The notes: generated from the sequence alone by a model not told the origin. Counted from the first letter of the stretch, positions 1 through 12,200 are shown. The stretch is 20,243 nt of DNA from Saccoglossus kowalevskii (GCF_000003605.2 NW_003124905.1:52218-72460); one strand, 5' to 3'. Numbers and translations are program-made.

Positions 1-1263
1 GATAACAAAAAACCGTGTACGCTACAATTAGTTACAATTTACAAAGTTGGGCAATCGCTGTGACTAATTTGTTGTGACAAATAGAGCAATACGAACCGGT
101 GATTATTCCTTGAATTGTTTGACTTAAAACGATAATCGTCGATAAAGCTTGAAGCTCTAAATAAATACGCAATGCATAATAATGACTTTCCGAACTCTGT
201 GCGTGATGCTACATCAAAATGCTTATATTGTGATATAGACATTCGGAAATATATTGAAATATACGATAAATAAGACTCCGGTAAAATGATACGGTAAATA
301 AATGTATGTTTATTTCAGTGATATATATTAGTGTATGTGTCGTTTTTTTTTTTGCAATAGAGATAAGTGTCCGTGTGAAAGCGTCTATACGATTGTATCT
401 GGTTACGTCATCTTCTTGGAATACTTCTCTTATCAACCATTTCCCGCAGAGTTTATCGTATATTGCGTCAGTCTAGCGATATAAACCATGCAAAGTTTCA
501 CTCCGCAATGAAATAATAAGCGTGGATAATTTAAAAGTCGTGATTAAAATCTAGGGTACATGGAAAACATCTAGCACAAGATCATTAAGAGGTTTGAGTA
601 GTTGCATGTAGTCCAGTTATTCACACACCATAGAATTTCGGTTAATCATCAGAGATGAATTTCATTGCATCCGACAGATAAGTGGAACACTGTTACAGTA
701 CTAGTTTGATCATTATAACTTCTGGTAAGAGCCGAGACCCAAAGAGGCAAAACATATTTACGTCTTTTCATAGAGCGCAATTATAACATTTAGAAAACAA
801 ACTCAAATTTACCGGATCTACTTTCATCAACGATAGTTTACCAGGTGAGAACAAAATAAAGAGTCAGTGTGGTAAATCACAACGATTGAACAGTATATGT
901 CAACATGATACAGGTCGTTGGGAGCTTAAATTATTAATAAAAGGCCAATTTCAGCAGTACAATTACTTTGATAAAGTCCGCGACGATAAGACAGATGTGA
1001 ACTGTGTTTGTGTAACGAGCGTTTAAATAACTTTATTGTCAACATGCCTGGTAATCAATACATTGATTATCTATCAGATAGGAAATCAACACATTTTGAC
1101 ACGCACTTGAAGTTGAATTTACAATCGTATCTATCTTATCAAGTACCGACTAACATATATTAGTTGAGTGCTTTGACTGTGGCATTAAACTGTAGTTCTA
1201 ATAAATGAACATGTTACTTCGATTCGTTCGATCATGATCATGAGTCTGATGCGACAACCACTA

Positions 1264-1297
1264 TGCTATCAGTGACTTTACTAAGTCACTTATAGCA
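1264..1297. repeat. 34-bp near-perfect inverted repeat (hairpin)
   Basis: The arms at 1264-1278 and 1283-1297 pair at 14 of 15 positions around a four-base loop. The arm reads TGCTATCAGTGACTT. No TTAA or other element end is seen next to it. It could be a chance palindrome, a transposon remnant or a small RNA hairpin; it is shorter than usual for a microRNA precursor. Confidence 0.5.
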
Positions 1298-2808
1298 CAT
1301 GCGCTTAACATCTATGCTCGACGTAGTAAAATGTTAAAATGGATTGTTCATTTATTCATTAATAAATTAATTATTCAATTCATTCTTATGATAATTCCGT
1401 CTGTGTGTATGTCTGTATTGGGGACGAGTTTGGTATTTTATTTAGACCTGCTTATAGGAGTTATGTTATACTTGACTGATGCATATACTGTGTTTTATAT
1501 TGTGAGTTCTATTTCATTGCATAGGTCAAGTACACAACAGTGGAATGTCCCGCACTAATTCACTCATGGCGATGATAATTATTGGCACATGGGCCATAAA
1601 GCACGCGATTACAATCAACTGTGATGTTTACACATCTACTTCTTGTTAACATCGAGTCGTTTGTCATATATTTTTTTTAATTAACTCGGAAATTAATATA
1701 CTGATTACTAAGCCACGTGCAAACTATGGGTAGTTATTGTACATTGCAGTACTGTACGTGACGAACCTGACCGAAACCTGTTTTCTCGAGTCACGTGATA
1801 TTCATGTAAATTAACGTCGTGGCCATTCCGTATATAAAACGTTCATGTATTGTTTGCGTATTAGGTTAATTGTCAAATGATGATGGATGGACTGCCAGGG
1901 TTATATTTTATCCAAATACGAGTAACACGAACTATTAACGCAATAAGTCAATCAATGCTATTCAACGACACATCCATCAAATGTAACGTTTTCATGATAT
2001 CTATCATCAAGTCAAAACACCTACTTTGACGACGTAGGAATGCCAATCCACTCTAAATCAAGAGTCAATACGATCAGTTATTGCTATGTTCGTTGGAACA
2101 CAGCCTGGCTACGGTATAGAAATTGTCGTTGTTATGCACCGATTTTTTTATACCCGGAGCTTATAAAAATACAACTCAAAATGATCTCTACGCTAAACGT
2201 ATACGTTTATGATGTGGGTTACTGTAAACTGTGATTGCCAGCGCAAAACCAAACACAAGTAAACTTATACCAAACGTTGACACGCCACAGTTCAAATTTT
2301 GTGTAAGAAAACAATGTATTTTACACGCGCTGTATACGTACATGTAGCATGGGACCCATACCGAATACGACGCGAGATGAGGTTCCCAATACGGTGTGCC
2401 AAACATATATAAATTCAAGCCCGTTAAATGCAACGTTTCATCCAATTTATCGACATACTGAGTGTGTCTGTGGAATACGTAAGAACTCTATACTATATAT
2501 AACAGTACGTTGTATGACACGATTTCAATAGAACAGTATTATGAAAAACAACTACTTTTATGTTATTTTGTATTACGAGGCGAAACGATGAAGGTGAATT
2601 AATAGCGACTAGTGTTTTCTTTTCCCAGCTTATCTGCGCGTTCATATAGTTTTACCTGTGTCCATTCTTGGCATTTGTAACGCATTCTCTAATAGATTTA
2701 GAAATGTTAACACCTTTTTCACGATTTGACGATAAATAAGTGCCAAAAATGACGAGAATGGACACAAGCACGGTTATATCATTTCTGTTTCAGTTTCAGC
2801 ACATAACC

Positions 2809-2842
2809 AAAACGAGTGGGAAAACGAGTGGGAAAACGGGGG
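2809..2842 (+). repeat. 12-bp tandem repeat
   Basis: The unit AAAACGAGTGGG occurs twice exactly (2809-2820, 2821-2832) and a third time in degenerate form to 2842. It is a short minisatellite-like tract in non-coding DNA. Confidence 0.7.
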
Positions 2843-3743
2843 AAGGATCCACAATTTGACGGCCGGAATCATGAATGCCGAACACATTACATCATGGTCG
2901 TCACGACACTCGGGCTGGTAATCTGATTTCACGGCTGAGTGAGCGGAGACGTGTCCCACGGCTAACTTGATAGCTTCTGGGGCTTTACGAATAAACTGAA
3001 CTATTCCCGTTGGGGGAATCTGCCAAAACTAATCAAATACCTTAAGACCGATATCCATTGTGCTCCCGAGTGTTTTCAGTACGAGATTGTTAAAAGGGAT
3101 ACTTAAATTGGGTTTCTTTTGAAGGGACGGTCAATATGTTTTTGTGAATGCAAATTAAACTGATACGGGGTGAAATGTGTGGGTCATACGCCACGATACG
3201 TAAGAATAAAGTGACGAGAAATGTCACTGATCTTTCTCGCGTAATCCTTTCTTAGCTGCCATGAAGACGGAATTTCACGTTTCATCTCGCCAGTCACCAT
3301 TCAAACAGTTACTAATTACAACCAAATCGCACGAAGCACACCAACAAATGCCCTCCCTAGGGAAGGCGGAAATCTGCAACTCAGAAAGAGATCACGGCCA
3401 CTTTAGCGGCTGGCATGATAATCACGTGATAGCGGTACGCTCGTACGTCTGTGTTATGCCTGTAATTTAGCGCATAACAGACCAGTCATAGGACATAGAA
3501 TATCACAATGTTGACTAATTGAGCTTGGCAATTTCTAATCACACGAATGTACTAGTAAATGAGACTCACTACAATGGGAGACTGATCACGTATTAATACG
3601 TTTGGCAAAGGGGGGTATAAAACTCAATTTCACTAACAAATTGAACCTTGAAACCAAAAATGTTGTTTGCGAAGATAAAGCACAATACTGAGAGTTATGG
3701 CAAACTAGAAAACAATCGTTAAATTGAAATTCTAGAAAGCTTT

Positions 3744-4049
3744 TTAAAGGGCGGTAGTCGTCGCGCCACGCATGCGCGAGATATATGGGTCTCATATTAA
3801 CAAATATGGTGACTTTGGCTGTTGCGCAGATCAACGAGTACAAACTGAGAGGTTACCAAGCTTTAATTAGGTATTTTTTTAGGTGATTGGAAGGTATCAA
3901 AAGAGTCAACTGGGGCAATTAGTGCAAGTCGCGCCCAGGTCAAACCTCATCATACATTTCCATTAGAAGAGCGCGTTGGATTGTGGGGAAATCAATGTTT
4001 ATCAACACAAATGTCGCACATGCGCAGCTCGACGACTACCGCCCTTTAA
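3744..4049. mobile_element. TTAA-flanked MITE, Kolobok-like (subfamily 1)
   Basis: A 306-bp non-autonomous DNA transposon with terminal inverted repeats. The left end reads TTAAAGGGCGGTAGTCGTCG and the right end is its exact reverse complement over the same 20 bases. The TTAA at each outer edge is the likely target-site duplication. Further in, both ends carry a CATGCGC core. TTAA targets with termini starting AGGG are known for the Kolobok superfamily (such as T2-type MITEs of Xenopus), so this is the best guess; piggyBac also targets TTAA but has different ends. It has no transposase and lies in the presumed intron after copy A. Confidence 0.75.
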
Positions 4050-6924
4050 CTATACATTTGAGTGGGAACTCTACATCAACGCTTAGAGAAACTTTTATAA
4101 ATATGAAACTGTTAATTCAAGCTCTATGGCCGTGTATGTCTAACTCCACGAGCGGTCTATTAAAAATAAAATAATTCATGCAGCGCACACGATACCCATC
4201 CAACCGAAGTAACTGAAATGAAACACACCAGGGAATCAGATTGTGGATTCGAAAAGTACATTCATATGTAATTCGACACTATGTGCGTGTGGTATGAGTT
4301 AGCGCATCTTCTTGTTGCCAGTTGCGAATCGCGATATTTCCTGAATTAAAACACATGGATGTATCCGCGCCTTTTAGTTGCCATACCACACACTGCAATA
4401 CAAGAATCCCTGTGATATCGGAAAATTTAATAATAGTTTGGTTGCTGGTGTTTTGAAGATCAGTTTACGACAGTGATATAATGTAAGAATGTTGGCCACG
4501 CGACTAGTGCGTTTTCCATATTACAGTGAGAAGCAAAAATGTGGCATATAACAGTCAGTCGCCATGGTTATATATATATACAACTGTACAGAATAGTCGT
4601 ATGCCTACTCAAGAACTCCCATACTATCCCTAACACGGTACCTACAAGTATCACACGTTTTCAATATTTTGTTAACCCAAAAATTTGGAAATTGTATGAG
4701 AACAGTACAGATTCACCAGCGAATCAAGCAGATATTGTAAAAGTATATTTTGGAGGAAAAAATGCAAATTCAACCGTCATATTGATTGGATTCATTTTGA
4801 ATGACCGGATGTAGCGGCTGATAAATCAGAGGAACATTTAGTCACTAAAATGTTGTTGGAAGAACTAAGAACTTAATTCAGTGCATTTCGACACAATGAA
4901 ATGAGACACGAGTACTGAAATGATCAACATTGTTCTTGTGAAGGATTGGGGGTGTCCATTAACACTACCCTAATTACGATCACATAGTCTGCTTCGGTAT
5001 TTTTGTAATGTAAGTTGGTGCACGAAATTCGATTTAAAAAAATGCATTGGCATACTTTTTTTGAAAACCACACTGTGTCGTGATCACGTGATCCAATCAA
5101 CATGACTCTCCTTGTTGACCTTCTTGTTTGTTATAGCATACCAACATAATTCCGACTGCTTGGTGCCAGGCATTTTTACCGTGCCATTCTAACATCAGCC
5201 TCACCCGAATTCTGATTCATGTTCATAAACATTGCAATCATATTTACGCTCCGTTAAAAAATTGAATTGTACAACTTGAAACCAGCTTCAAATAAATGCA
5301 TAACGATCATTTTCGCAATTGAATTTACTCAGAGTGGCAGTTAGCAAATTTCGGGGGTTAACTCGTTAGGTATCGCGCTACAACACCTCCGTATATTTAA
5401 TAATATTAAGCGGACATGTGTTGAAACAGCTGCGATATAAGTATACTTGGCGTTGCTTAGCATTTGTCGCTGGCCGAGAGAGTTGCCACTCTGTCAATAC
5501 ATCACGCAAAATAAATACACTTGTTTCAAACATTTCCATATTACTGTGAATAAAATGAATCCACTGAATACCTACAGAGGTCTGTACACGCAGTATACAG
5601 CTACAGACTGTGGTTCTAAATATCCTTACGTTCTAGTTCTACTGATTACATTGACGGCGGACAGCCCACCACTTGGTACGTAGAGGTGAATTTAAGCTTG
5701 GACACCATGAAATATAGAAATGCTGTTTTTAAGTCTGTTTTGATATTTGTCGCATGAGTTCGATACAGGGATTATGAGAGGAAATCATACACACTTCAAC
5801 CAGTCGAAAAGTACGATTTTTTTTAGCCACACTTTATGCATATTTCTTTTTAAATTTTCTGCAGTTTCTATATTGAATTTAGTTCAAATGTACTGAAGTT
5901 TTGATTACCCAAGGGTTTTGATCAAAACCGTTCAAAATATGACAAAAAACAAACAAAAAAAAACAAATTATATCATTTATTTCAATTCATTTTAGGGAAC
6001 TTGACAAAGACGTCAGTGTACTGAGTCAATCGGTTTTCGACCGGAACAACTGAATCTAATTGTTTACACGAAACTTTAGGACAACACATGCATGTCAACT
6101 TTCGTACGTGGATGTGAGTCCCTGTACAGGAAGTTTACCTCTAGTGTGGAATTCTGCAGCAGAACATGAACAAGTAACACCGGAGTGTATTCATAATGAT
6201 TGCAGAACTGGAAATAGACTACAGTCTCTTATTTTGTTTTCTAGGTCGACCATATTTTTTGTTGTTGGATGGGATTGATGATGACACCGTGACTGAAACA
6301 AATATTTATTTCCAATAACGTTTTATTCCGCCCCAACCATCAAAGACAAATATTCCAAAAAACTCGGTACACCGTAACCATGTCGATCACTGAAGGCGGC
6401 GATGCAATTAAAAATGGGCTTTACACTCGTTTGCATAACAACGTCCGTTTAGACGCGATGAAGTGGCCTGGCATACTATTTGTGAATAGTCAATAATCCA
6501 AGGCGCGCATTGCCCCACTTGTCAGCGAATCAGTTAGTTAGACAATGCGATACAGTTGTACAATCATGACTAAACACGTCCACGGCGAAACCTTATAATT
6601 GGGGACTTGGGTTATCGTTGTTTGGAAGCATTTTCGCGTGACAGACGGTGGCAATGCAACGTGAAAGTGAGTGCATCGACGATACTTTTAATGATCTATA
6701 TTCAATAAGAGTTTGTTTAACGAATATTTATTTTATCGTGTCGGGTCACAGTTCGAGTACATGTAAATGCATGTCATTGATGTCTTCTCTGACTTGTTTT
6801 TCTTTTATGGCAAGTGCACGCGCGAACCGTACTTATGATAAGTTCATGTTTCCACAGAGACGATATCTATGTTTGCGACAGCTTGACAGGGCTCTGCGGA
6901 CATCTCTCTATCAAAAGGTTATTT
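4050..6924. other. Non-coding, presumed intron
   Basis: No family match was seen. Plus-strand open frames at 4539-4814 (91 codons) and 5447-5683 (78 codons) have low-complexity, AT-driven composition and no recognised motif. A perfect GATCACGTGATC palindrome with an E-box core lies at 5082-5093, and a 10-bp inverted repeat at 4287-4296 / 4382-4391. Confidence 0.45.
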
Positions 6925-7145
6925 AATGCGACATCGCGGTCGAACACAAGCACCTGCACACCTTGTCAGAGATTTCTCAAAAGGAACACCCGTGAAGGAA
7001 TGAATCTCCTCCAGTAGCTTTGGTCTGTGGTACATTCGCCCATGGTAGGTGTCAAGCCCTTTTTCGATGCTTAGCCAAAAGTGGGATTTGGACTCGGGAC
7101 GTACCAAAGACGGGCCCGAAAAGGAAACCGCTAGACTACCGGAAA
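6925..7145 (-). mobile_element. tRNA-derived SINE-like element
   Basis: On the minus strand an A-box-like sequence (TAGTCTAGCGG, 7138-7128) is followed 44 bases later by a B-box-like sequence (AGTCCAAATCC, 7094-7084). This is the spacing of an RNA polymerase III tRNA promoter. No full cloverleaf or 3' CCA-type end can be formed, and unrelated GC-richer sequence follows, as in a SINE body. The head (about 7145-7073) is the supported part; the tail end near 6925 is a guess, and no target-site duplication or A-rich tail was identified. The body domain was not recognised. Confidence 0.5.
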
Positions 7146-8067
7146 ACTTTAACGACTACAAGGAAAACGAAGGCTACAACAATGGCTTTAAAAGTGTGAG
7201 CATTTTTATACCCATGTATTGAAACTGGTCAGCGCGATTGAAACAATTTAACGATTTTTGCATATACAAATGTAGATCCATATTTATTCAAAAAACAGCT
7301 ACCCTGAACAGCTGAAATCAGCCAGATATTTAAACCCTGAATTTAAACCTATTTGGACAGTAAAAAAGGCCCATACATATTCCTAGAATTATTAAAAACA
7401 GAGCAAATTTCTCCCAACGGGTATTACTATATTGTGTCCCGGGAGTATTTAGATTAACAGACCGTATGCGGGGCGGGATTGTACCAAAGGTCACCCACCC
7501 CGGCATCTCTCAAAGTATATCTGAATGTATGCCATTCTGTTCAAACTACAGCTTTTACTGATCGTCAATTTCCCTCGGGTTCCTGAACGGGAGACATTTC
7601 GGGGACATGCATAAAGCGCCCATCCTGACATTCGTTACAGCATGTTGCTGCTGGTTATCGTATTCTAACGCTGTATATGTGTAGTAGGTAGGCCGATAGA
7701 CCTTGATATCTGAACTTGGTGATGACATTATCGTGCTATTACGTAATCATCGCGGAATTGATTTTATCTAATTTTCTGCATGAAAGCATCCTTTTTTGTG
7801 AAGCTAGGTGAATTCGAATTTAATTGCAATTTCCGGCAACAAAGGGAACAGGGCCGTCCACGTACTCACTAAACGATGAGAACTGCCCACGGCGCAAATT
7901 ATTGTCGTTGAGATAGTAGTAGTCAATCAGTTGCCCGGGCAAAAACTAAGGTCTGAGTTTTCAGCCAAGATCGCTTCTTTTTTATTAGAAGCAACGCATG
8001 CCAGAAACAGATTGAAGTATTTTTAAAGACATTTAATGCATGGCCCATATGGCAAACGTAAGAAAAC
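7146..8067. other. Non-coding, start of intron after copy A
   Basis: AT-rich sequence with no clear exon, repeat or RNA gene. On the minus strand it directly follows the copy A donor, so it would be the first part of the intron. Confidence 0.5.
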
Positions 8068-8075
8068 ACTTACTT
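8068..8075 (-). other. Splice donor of copy A, phase 1
   Basis: On the minus strand the exon ends AGA-A and the intron starts GTAAGTG, a near-ideal 5' splice site. The intron begins at 8073. Continued reading leaves the family alignment at once and hits a stop at about 8033. The first intron bases can pair with a CTTAC ten bases on, giving a weak 5-bp hairpin over the donor. Confidence 0.8.
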
Positions 8076-8833
8076 CTACCATTCGGCATGACAATTTCTT
8101 GAAGGATTTCTGTATAATTAGGATCGTCGTCCTCCACAAATTTTTGGTACCCAGCGTAATCCTTGCCAGGGTCGTACCAACCGGCTCCGTGAAATAAATG
8201 AAATAGGGCACCGCCGAACAGCCAGCAGTCTCTGTACAGAGACACGTCTTTGTCATTGTGGATAATAGCGGTTGTATTCCACTGAAAAGTTCGTAAGATT
8301 TCCATCATAAATTCGGCCATTTTCAAAAAGGGACCGTGGGCTCGTGTCAATGTGCGGAAATCCTCTTTTTCTTTCATGCCGAACTCTTTAGCCTTAGCGC
8401 CCGTCGTTATAAAAGGGATATTCCAGTGGGACGCGAATCTTGTGACCGCGATAGCGGCGTAATCGCACGCTGGTCCGAAAAATACGTCTACTTGCCTTTC
8501 CGTAATGAATTCAACAGCACGGATAGGAGACACAAGATTGGAACACCGAGAATCCACTTTTCTAATGGTCACATTCACCTTCCGATTCCCGAAAAAATTG
8601 CCTTGCATAAACACTTTGTTTACAGCGATGTCGATTGCAGGACATACCATTTCAAACCTGTATGGATAGTGTCGTATTTCCGGTGGCTCGTCAGTGTCCT
8701 TTGGAAGAATGACGGCGATTTGCACTTGAATTACATCTTCGTCAGTATTCTTCAACGGGTCAAAGAAAGCGTATTCAGATTGGAAGAACGCAACAATAAC
8801 AAATAGTATTCCGTAAGAAACGACGTAGTTCAT
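8074..8833 (-). CDS. First coding exon of an NPR-like receptor (copy A)
   Basis: Encodes 253 whole codons plus one base of a natriuretic-peptide-receptor-like extracellular domain (ANF_receptor family, periplasmic-binding-protein fold). The start is the ATG at 8831-8833, in good context (CACC before, A after); a further in-frame stretch upstream begins only with TTG. Residues 1 to about 22 form a signal peptide with a hydrophobic core (GILFVIVAFF). Family marks: Cys97 and Cys123 in the GPACDYAA block (120-127), matching the first NPR disulfide; ASHWNIP (134-140); GAKA (145-148); LTRAH (162-166) followed by KMAE; and YRDCW with Cys203. N-glycosylation sequons lie at N87, N186 and N239. The frame has no stop or frameshift. 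It ends at a GTAAGT donor after the first base of codon 254, just where NPR proteins continue with the V-I-Y-I-C strand, so transmembrane, kinase-like and cyclase parts must come from later exons not seen here. It could be a cyclase-linked or clearance-type (NPR-C-like) receptor; the exon cannot tell. Confidence 0.88.
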
Positions 8834-8925
8834 GGTGACACGATGCAATAATAAAAAAATATATAAATTTAAAGGAAGTATATCAAAAATTGCGTATATT
8901 CCTAAATGCTATATGAAAGGCGGGT

Positions 8926-8935
8926 CTTCTTATAA
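8926..8935 (-). promoter_or_regulatory. Possible TATA box of copy A
   Basis: On the minus strand this reads TTATAAGAAG, about 95 bases upstream of the ATG. Used as a TATA box it would place transcription start near 8900 and leave a leader of roughly 65-70 bases without an obvious intron. A second TATA-like run at about 8856-8870 is nearer the ATG and may be chance in AT-rich DNA. This is pattern matching only. Confidence 0.2.
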
Positions 8936-9230
8936 CTACTCGACTTCCAGCTGTGCGTGGTTCTACCTGCAGGCGGTGACCGCGGTAACAACTTGCAATG
9001 AATCGAACAAAGTATAAGACGTAGAATGCGGACACATTGACACAAGACGCTTGAACAGACCGAGATGACTCGAACTGAGCCACTGTCGATATCGCATTGG
9101 CCGACGTGACACAGCATAGACAGCGTAAAAAAATCCGCGGAACCGTGCGCGTGTGGACGAGCCGGTCGGTAACACTCACATGTTATCCACACACATACTG
9201 TGTTTTACCTCACCGGCGATCGCTTATAAC
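8936..9230 (-). promoter_or_regulatory. CpG-richer upstream region of copy A
   Basis: The stretch before copy A is richer in GC and CpG than the DNA on either side, and by chance is open in several minus-strand frames at once. That pattern suits a promoter or leader region better than protein coding; none of the translations resembles a known family. A separate promoter here is what an alternative-first-exon gene would need, but no transcription start can be read directly. Confidence 0.25.
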
Positions 9231-12200
9231 TCACTAAACGCATCGCTTATCAGAATGAACTGGTCTGTAAGTTTGAATGGGCACTCTACTCAAGCACCAT
9301 GAACGCATGCGCAATACCGATGACAAATCGCCGTGTTTATAACTGTTCAGATGCAGATCGACACTTTAATTACACCCACGTAACAATTTCAGCCCCCCCC
9401 CGTGAAAACAATACTAGAGATCGATTGAAAGCGAAAAACTCATTAATTGCAATGTACTCTAATTAATTAGAATCTCGATGTCATTGTCAAGAACATGTAG
9501 GAGGTCATACTACGTACTACACTGAGTCCCTGGCACCCCCAAAACTGCATATTCCAATATTGACATTACGAGTTAAGCAAGATATGTATATATTGTATGC
9601 TATTATCATGAAATACGACGCAAATCGCCCCTGACTGTCATTGTGTGGTCTGACACCAAATTGTCGCTACGAAGGCAGTTAATAATCACTTGATTTCATT
9701 TCGAATCAACATGTCAAATCGGAACGGACTGTGAACCGTAGCGTATCGCTACAACTCGGTTAACCGTGCGAAAAGTATATTTTCAACTCAAAGATCTCGG
9801 GTGTATACGTCATTTGACTTAGCGAGCAGTCTCGATGTGAAGATTTATTTGCGGATGTTGTGTGTGATACGTCAGTCGGTTTTGCCTCTCACAGTAAGAC
9901 AGTAACGCTGATAACAGTGACCTGCGAATGCCACATGCCACAAATTCTATTGTCGCTAAATGACGCATTTACTAGGCAATAGAGCGCCCGCATAAGGTCA
10001 AACTGAAATTGCACGTGTTGCTCGTATAACGTTGAGGGATACAAAGTGCGAGTGGCCATTTCAACCAATGACGTTGGTAGACATGCACTATTGGAATAAT
10101 TTTGACCTATATATGTGGTTAGTATTACTGGATCATTTTATTTCGATCTACATAGTCAGTTATTACTGTGATCATTTGCAATCAGTATAGGTGGAGATAA
10201 ACATCGGCCAACTGCGTTTGCAATAATCATGGTAGCGTAATGTTTAGGGTGACGCGTAGTCCATTATTTCATGAACAAGACCAAGAATTAAACTTGCTTA
10301 CTAGTCTTAATGTTTTTCTTTTGAAAATTATAAAAACAAATGAAAATAAAGGGATTGATCCAGTGGTATTAAAGTAAAATCTATCGCTGAAGTAACCAGT
10401 TTAATCAATCACAAACTAATATAAGTAGACTTCCTTCTGTACCCCACCCCACACTTTAACATTAACTCTCTAACGGCCCCATAATTTAAATATACTTGCG
10501 CTGAACAGCCCTTTAGCTATCTAGAGGGGCATATACAATCGAATTAGGGTGGGGTGTAAAACACATATGACATGTGACAGAAAGAAAACTATTTGGTTGC
10601 AATTGGAAGCCAAGTGAGGCTACATATGACTCTGTGACTCATGTGTGCTAGGTTAATTAATTAATTAATTAATTTATTTATTTAGTCATTTATTTAGTCG
10701 TTAGTCGCTGTAGTCGTTAAACTTGTTGTTTATTATTATCAACTGAACAAATACTCATCACAAGTATTCCATATATGTAAGACTTTCGGTGTTCTGATAT
10801 AAACACGATAACAAAAATACAGTATTCATAGTAGCCACGTGACGTAAAACTGTTTACCTAATATCAATGCGCGAAATGTATAAAACAAAGAAAGGTTAGC
10901 TATTATCGTAGTACGTCGGAGCATGGCTTAACGACTCAGATCCTACAGGTGGTGTAAAGAAACGTGTTCATCGCCCTCTGTCGGACGAAACGAATACAAT
11001 TTGCGCCTCCAAGGGTCTGAGTAAGACAGGAATACACGTACAATCATAGACGAACAGTTTATTCTGCAAATTAAGGTGGTCATCACGATCATCGATATCA
11101 TGTTAAAGGAAGGAGGCAGCCGCGCGTTATGATGCGGTCAAATGTTATGTTCATAAACAGAGCATTTGATATGTAACGACAATCACCTTCCTTAAAAAAG
11201 GAAAATTTCGGCAAACAACAAGTTTTAAATGAAAGAGCTCCACAAATGTAATTTACAATTTTGCTTATATCTCTTTTTATTCTCTAGATAATTAACATAT
11301 CACCAGCAATGTATTATGGGTAAAATATGACACCATAGCTACAAAAAGTGAGAAAATAATGACAAATCAATCGTACGTGACTGACACTATTTCTTCCAAG
11401 GAATTGGGCGTTCACTCGTTCTACGCACTGGTGGGTTTATGATTCAAAATATCTTGGCAGGTTTTCATTTTTACGGGACTTTTACAAGAATTAGAGTATA
11501 TTGCAGATAAAGGAAGAACATTTTTAATAGATTTTAGTTGATAATTTTTTTTAATTATATACGTTAATTAATAACCTCTTCCAAATAATCTGTAATGTTT
11601 AGGTCATTGACCTCTTGTCGGACGGGCATAATCAGTCACAATTGATGGTGTTGTTCACGATCACCCATCACTAAGCGACGGTATCTCAGAACAACCGACG
11701 ACATCAGATGAACTTAGCTTGGCAAATACAGTCTTATCTCTGTTATTTTGGGAAGTGTGTTTTTTGGTCACGATTGATTCCATGCGAGTCAAGAGCTGAC
11801 AGTTATAGGTAGATTTGCCATGTATCATTTGTTATCCTGTTCAAACACTTAAGAAATCACAAATCAGTCGTATGTGCGTACTTCTATCGTGCATTCCAAA
11901 AACTGCTTATCACGACAATATTTGGCTTATTTTCTTTGTTTCAAACACGGTTCGTTTCTATGATTTAACTCCGGATCGTCGCTGGATGTGCCCGCCGAGG
12001 ATGGTTCAAGCAGATCTACTCAGCGATTTATACTGCCGAGAGAGCATGCTGCTGGGAGATATGGAAACCGCACCCCTCCCCTCGGTGCGAGGCGCACCAC
12101 TGCACCATACCTAGATCCTGCTCAAGAGAGACTGTGATTCTATTCACGAAATACTATGGCCGGTCTTTTTTTCTTGACACTGTTTTACAACAAACATTCA

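Larger units (their letters stand above)
1..3743. other. Non-coding, presumed intron of the copy A gene
   Basis: No recognisable exon, RNA gene or long open frame was found on either strand; the open frames are under 90 codons and their translations look random. It holds an 11-T run at 343-353, the hairpin at 1264 and the tandem repeat at 2809. If the copy A gene is complete, this is intron and the next exon lies beyond the left edge. Confidence 0.5.

Noticed and set aside
4287-4391. 10-bp inverted repeat as possible element termini
   Set aside because: The match does not extend, and no flanking duplication or similar copy was seen.
6648-7017. Plus-strand open frames of 92 and 67 codons
   Set aside because: They overlap the SINE-like element in part and their translations have no recognised family features.
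8065-8076. Shared RSK residues at the end of both receptor reading frames
   Set aside because: The apparent protein motif comes from reading AGA AGT AAG across the exon end and the GTAAGT donor. Only the Arg and the first base of the next codon are exonic.
8336-8806. 156-codon open frame on the plus strand
   Set aside because: It lies wholly antisense to the copy A exon, whose minus-strand frame has clear family homology, a signal peptide and a splice donor. The plus-strand translation resembles nothing.
8846-8848. Start five codons upstream of the copy A ATG
   Set aside because: The codon is TTG, not ATG. The ATG at 8831-8833 has a good context and is followed directly by the signal peptide.
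8883-9192. Three overlapping minus-strand frames of 70-98 codons upstream of copy A
   Set aside because: Open in several frames because the patch is GC-richer; translations have no recognised motif and differ in frame from the receptor exon.
9300-9330. CATGCGCA core resembling the MITE ends
   Set aside because: Only the eight-base core is shared; there is no TTAA or GTCGTC block nearby.
10438-10560. C-rich and G-rich runs that look like inverted ends of another element
   Set aside because: Only about nine of 11 bases pair, no target-site duplication was found, and simple G/C-rich runs pair easily by chance.
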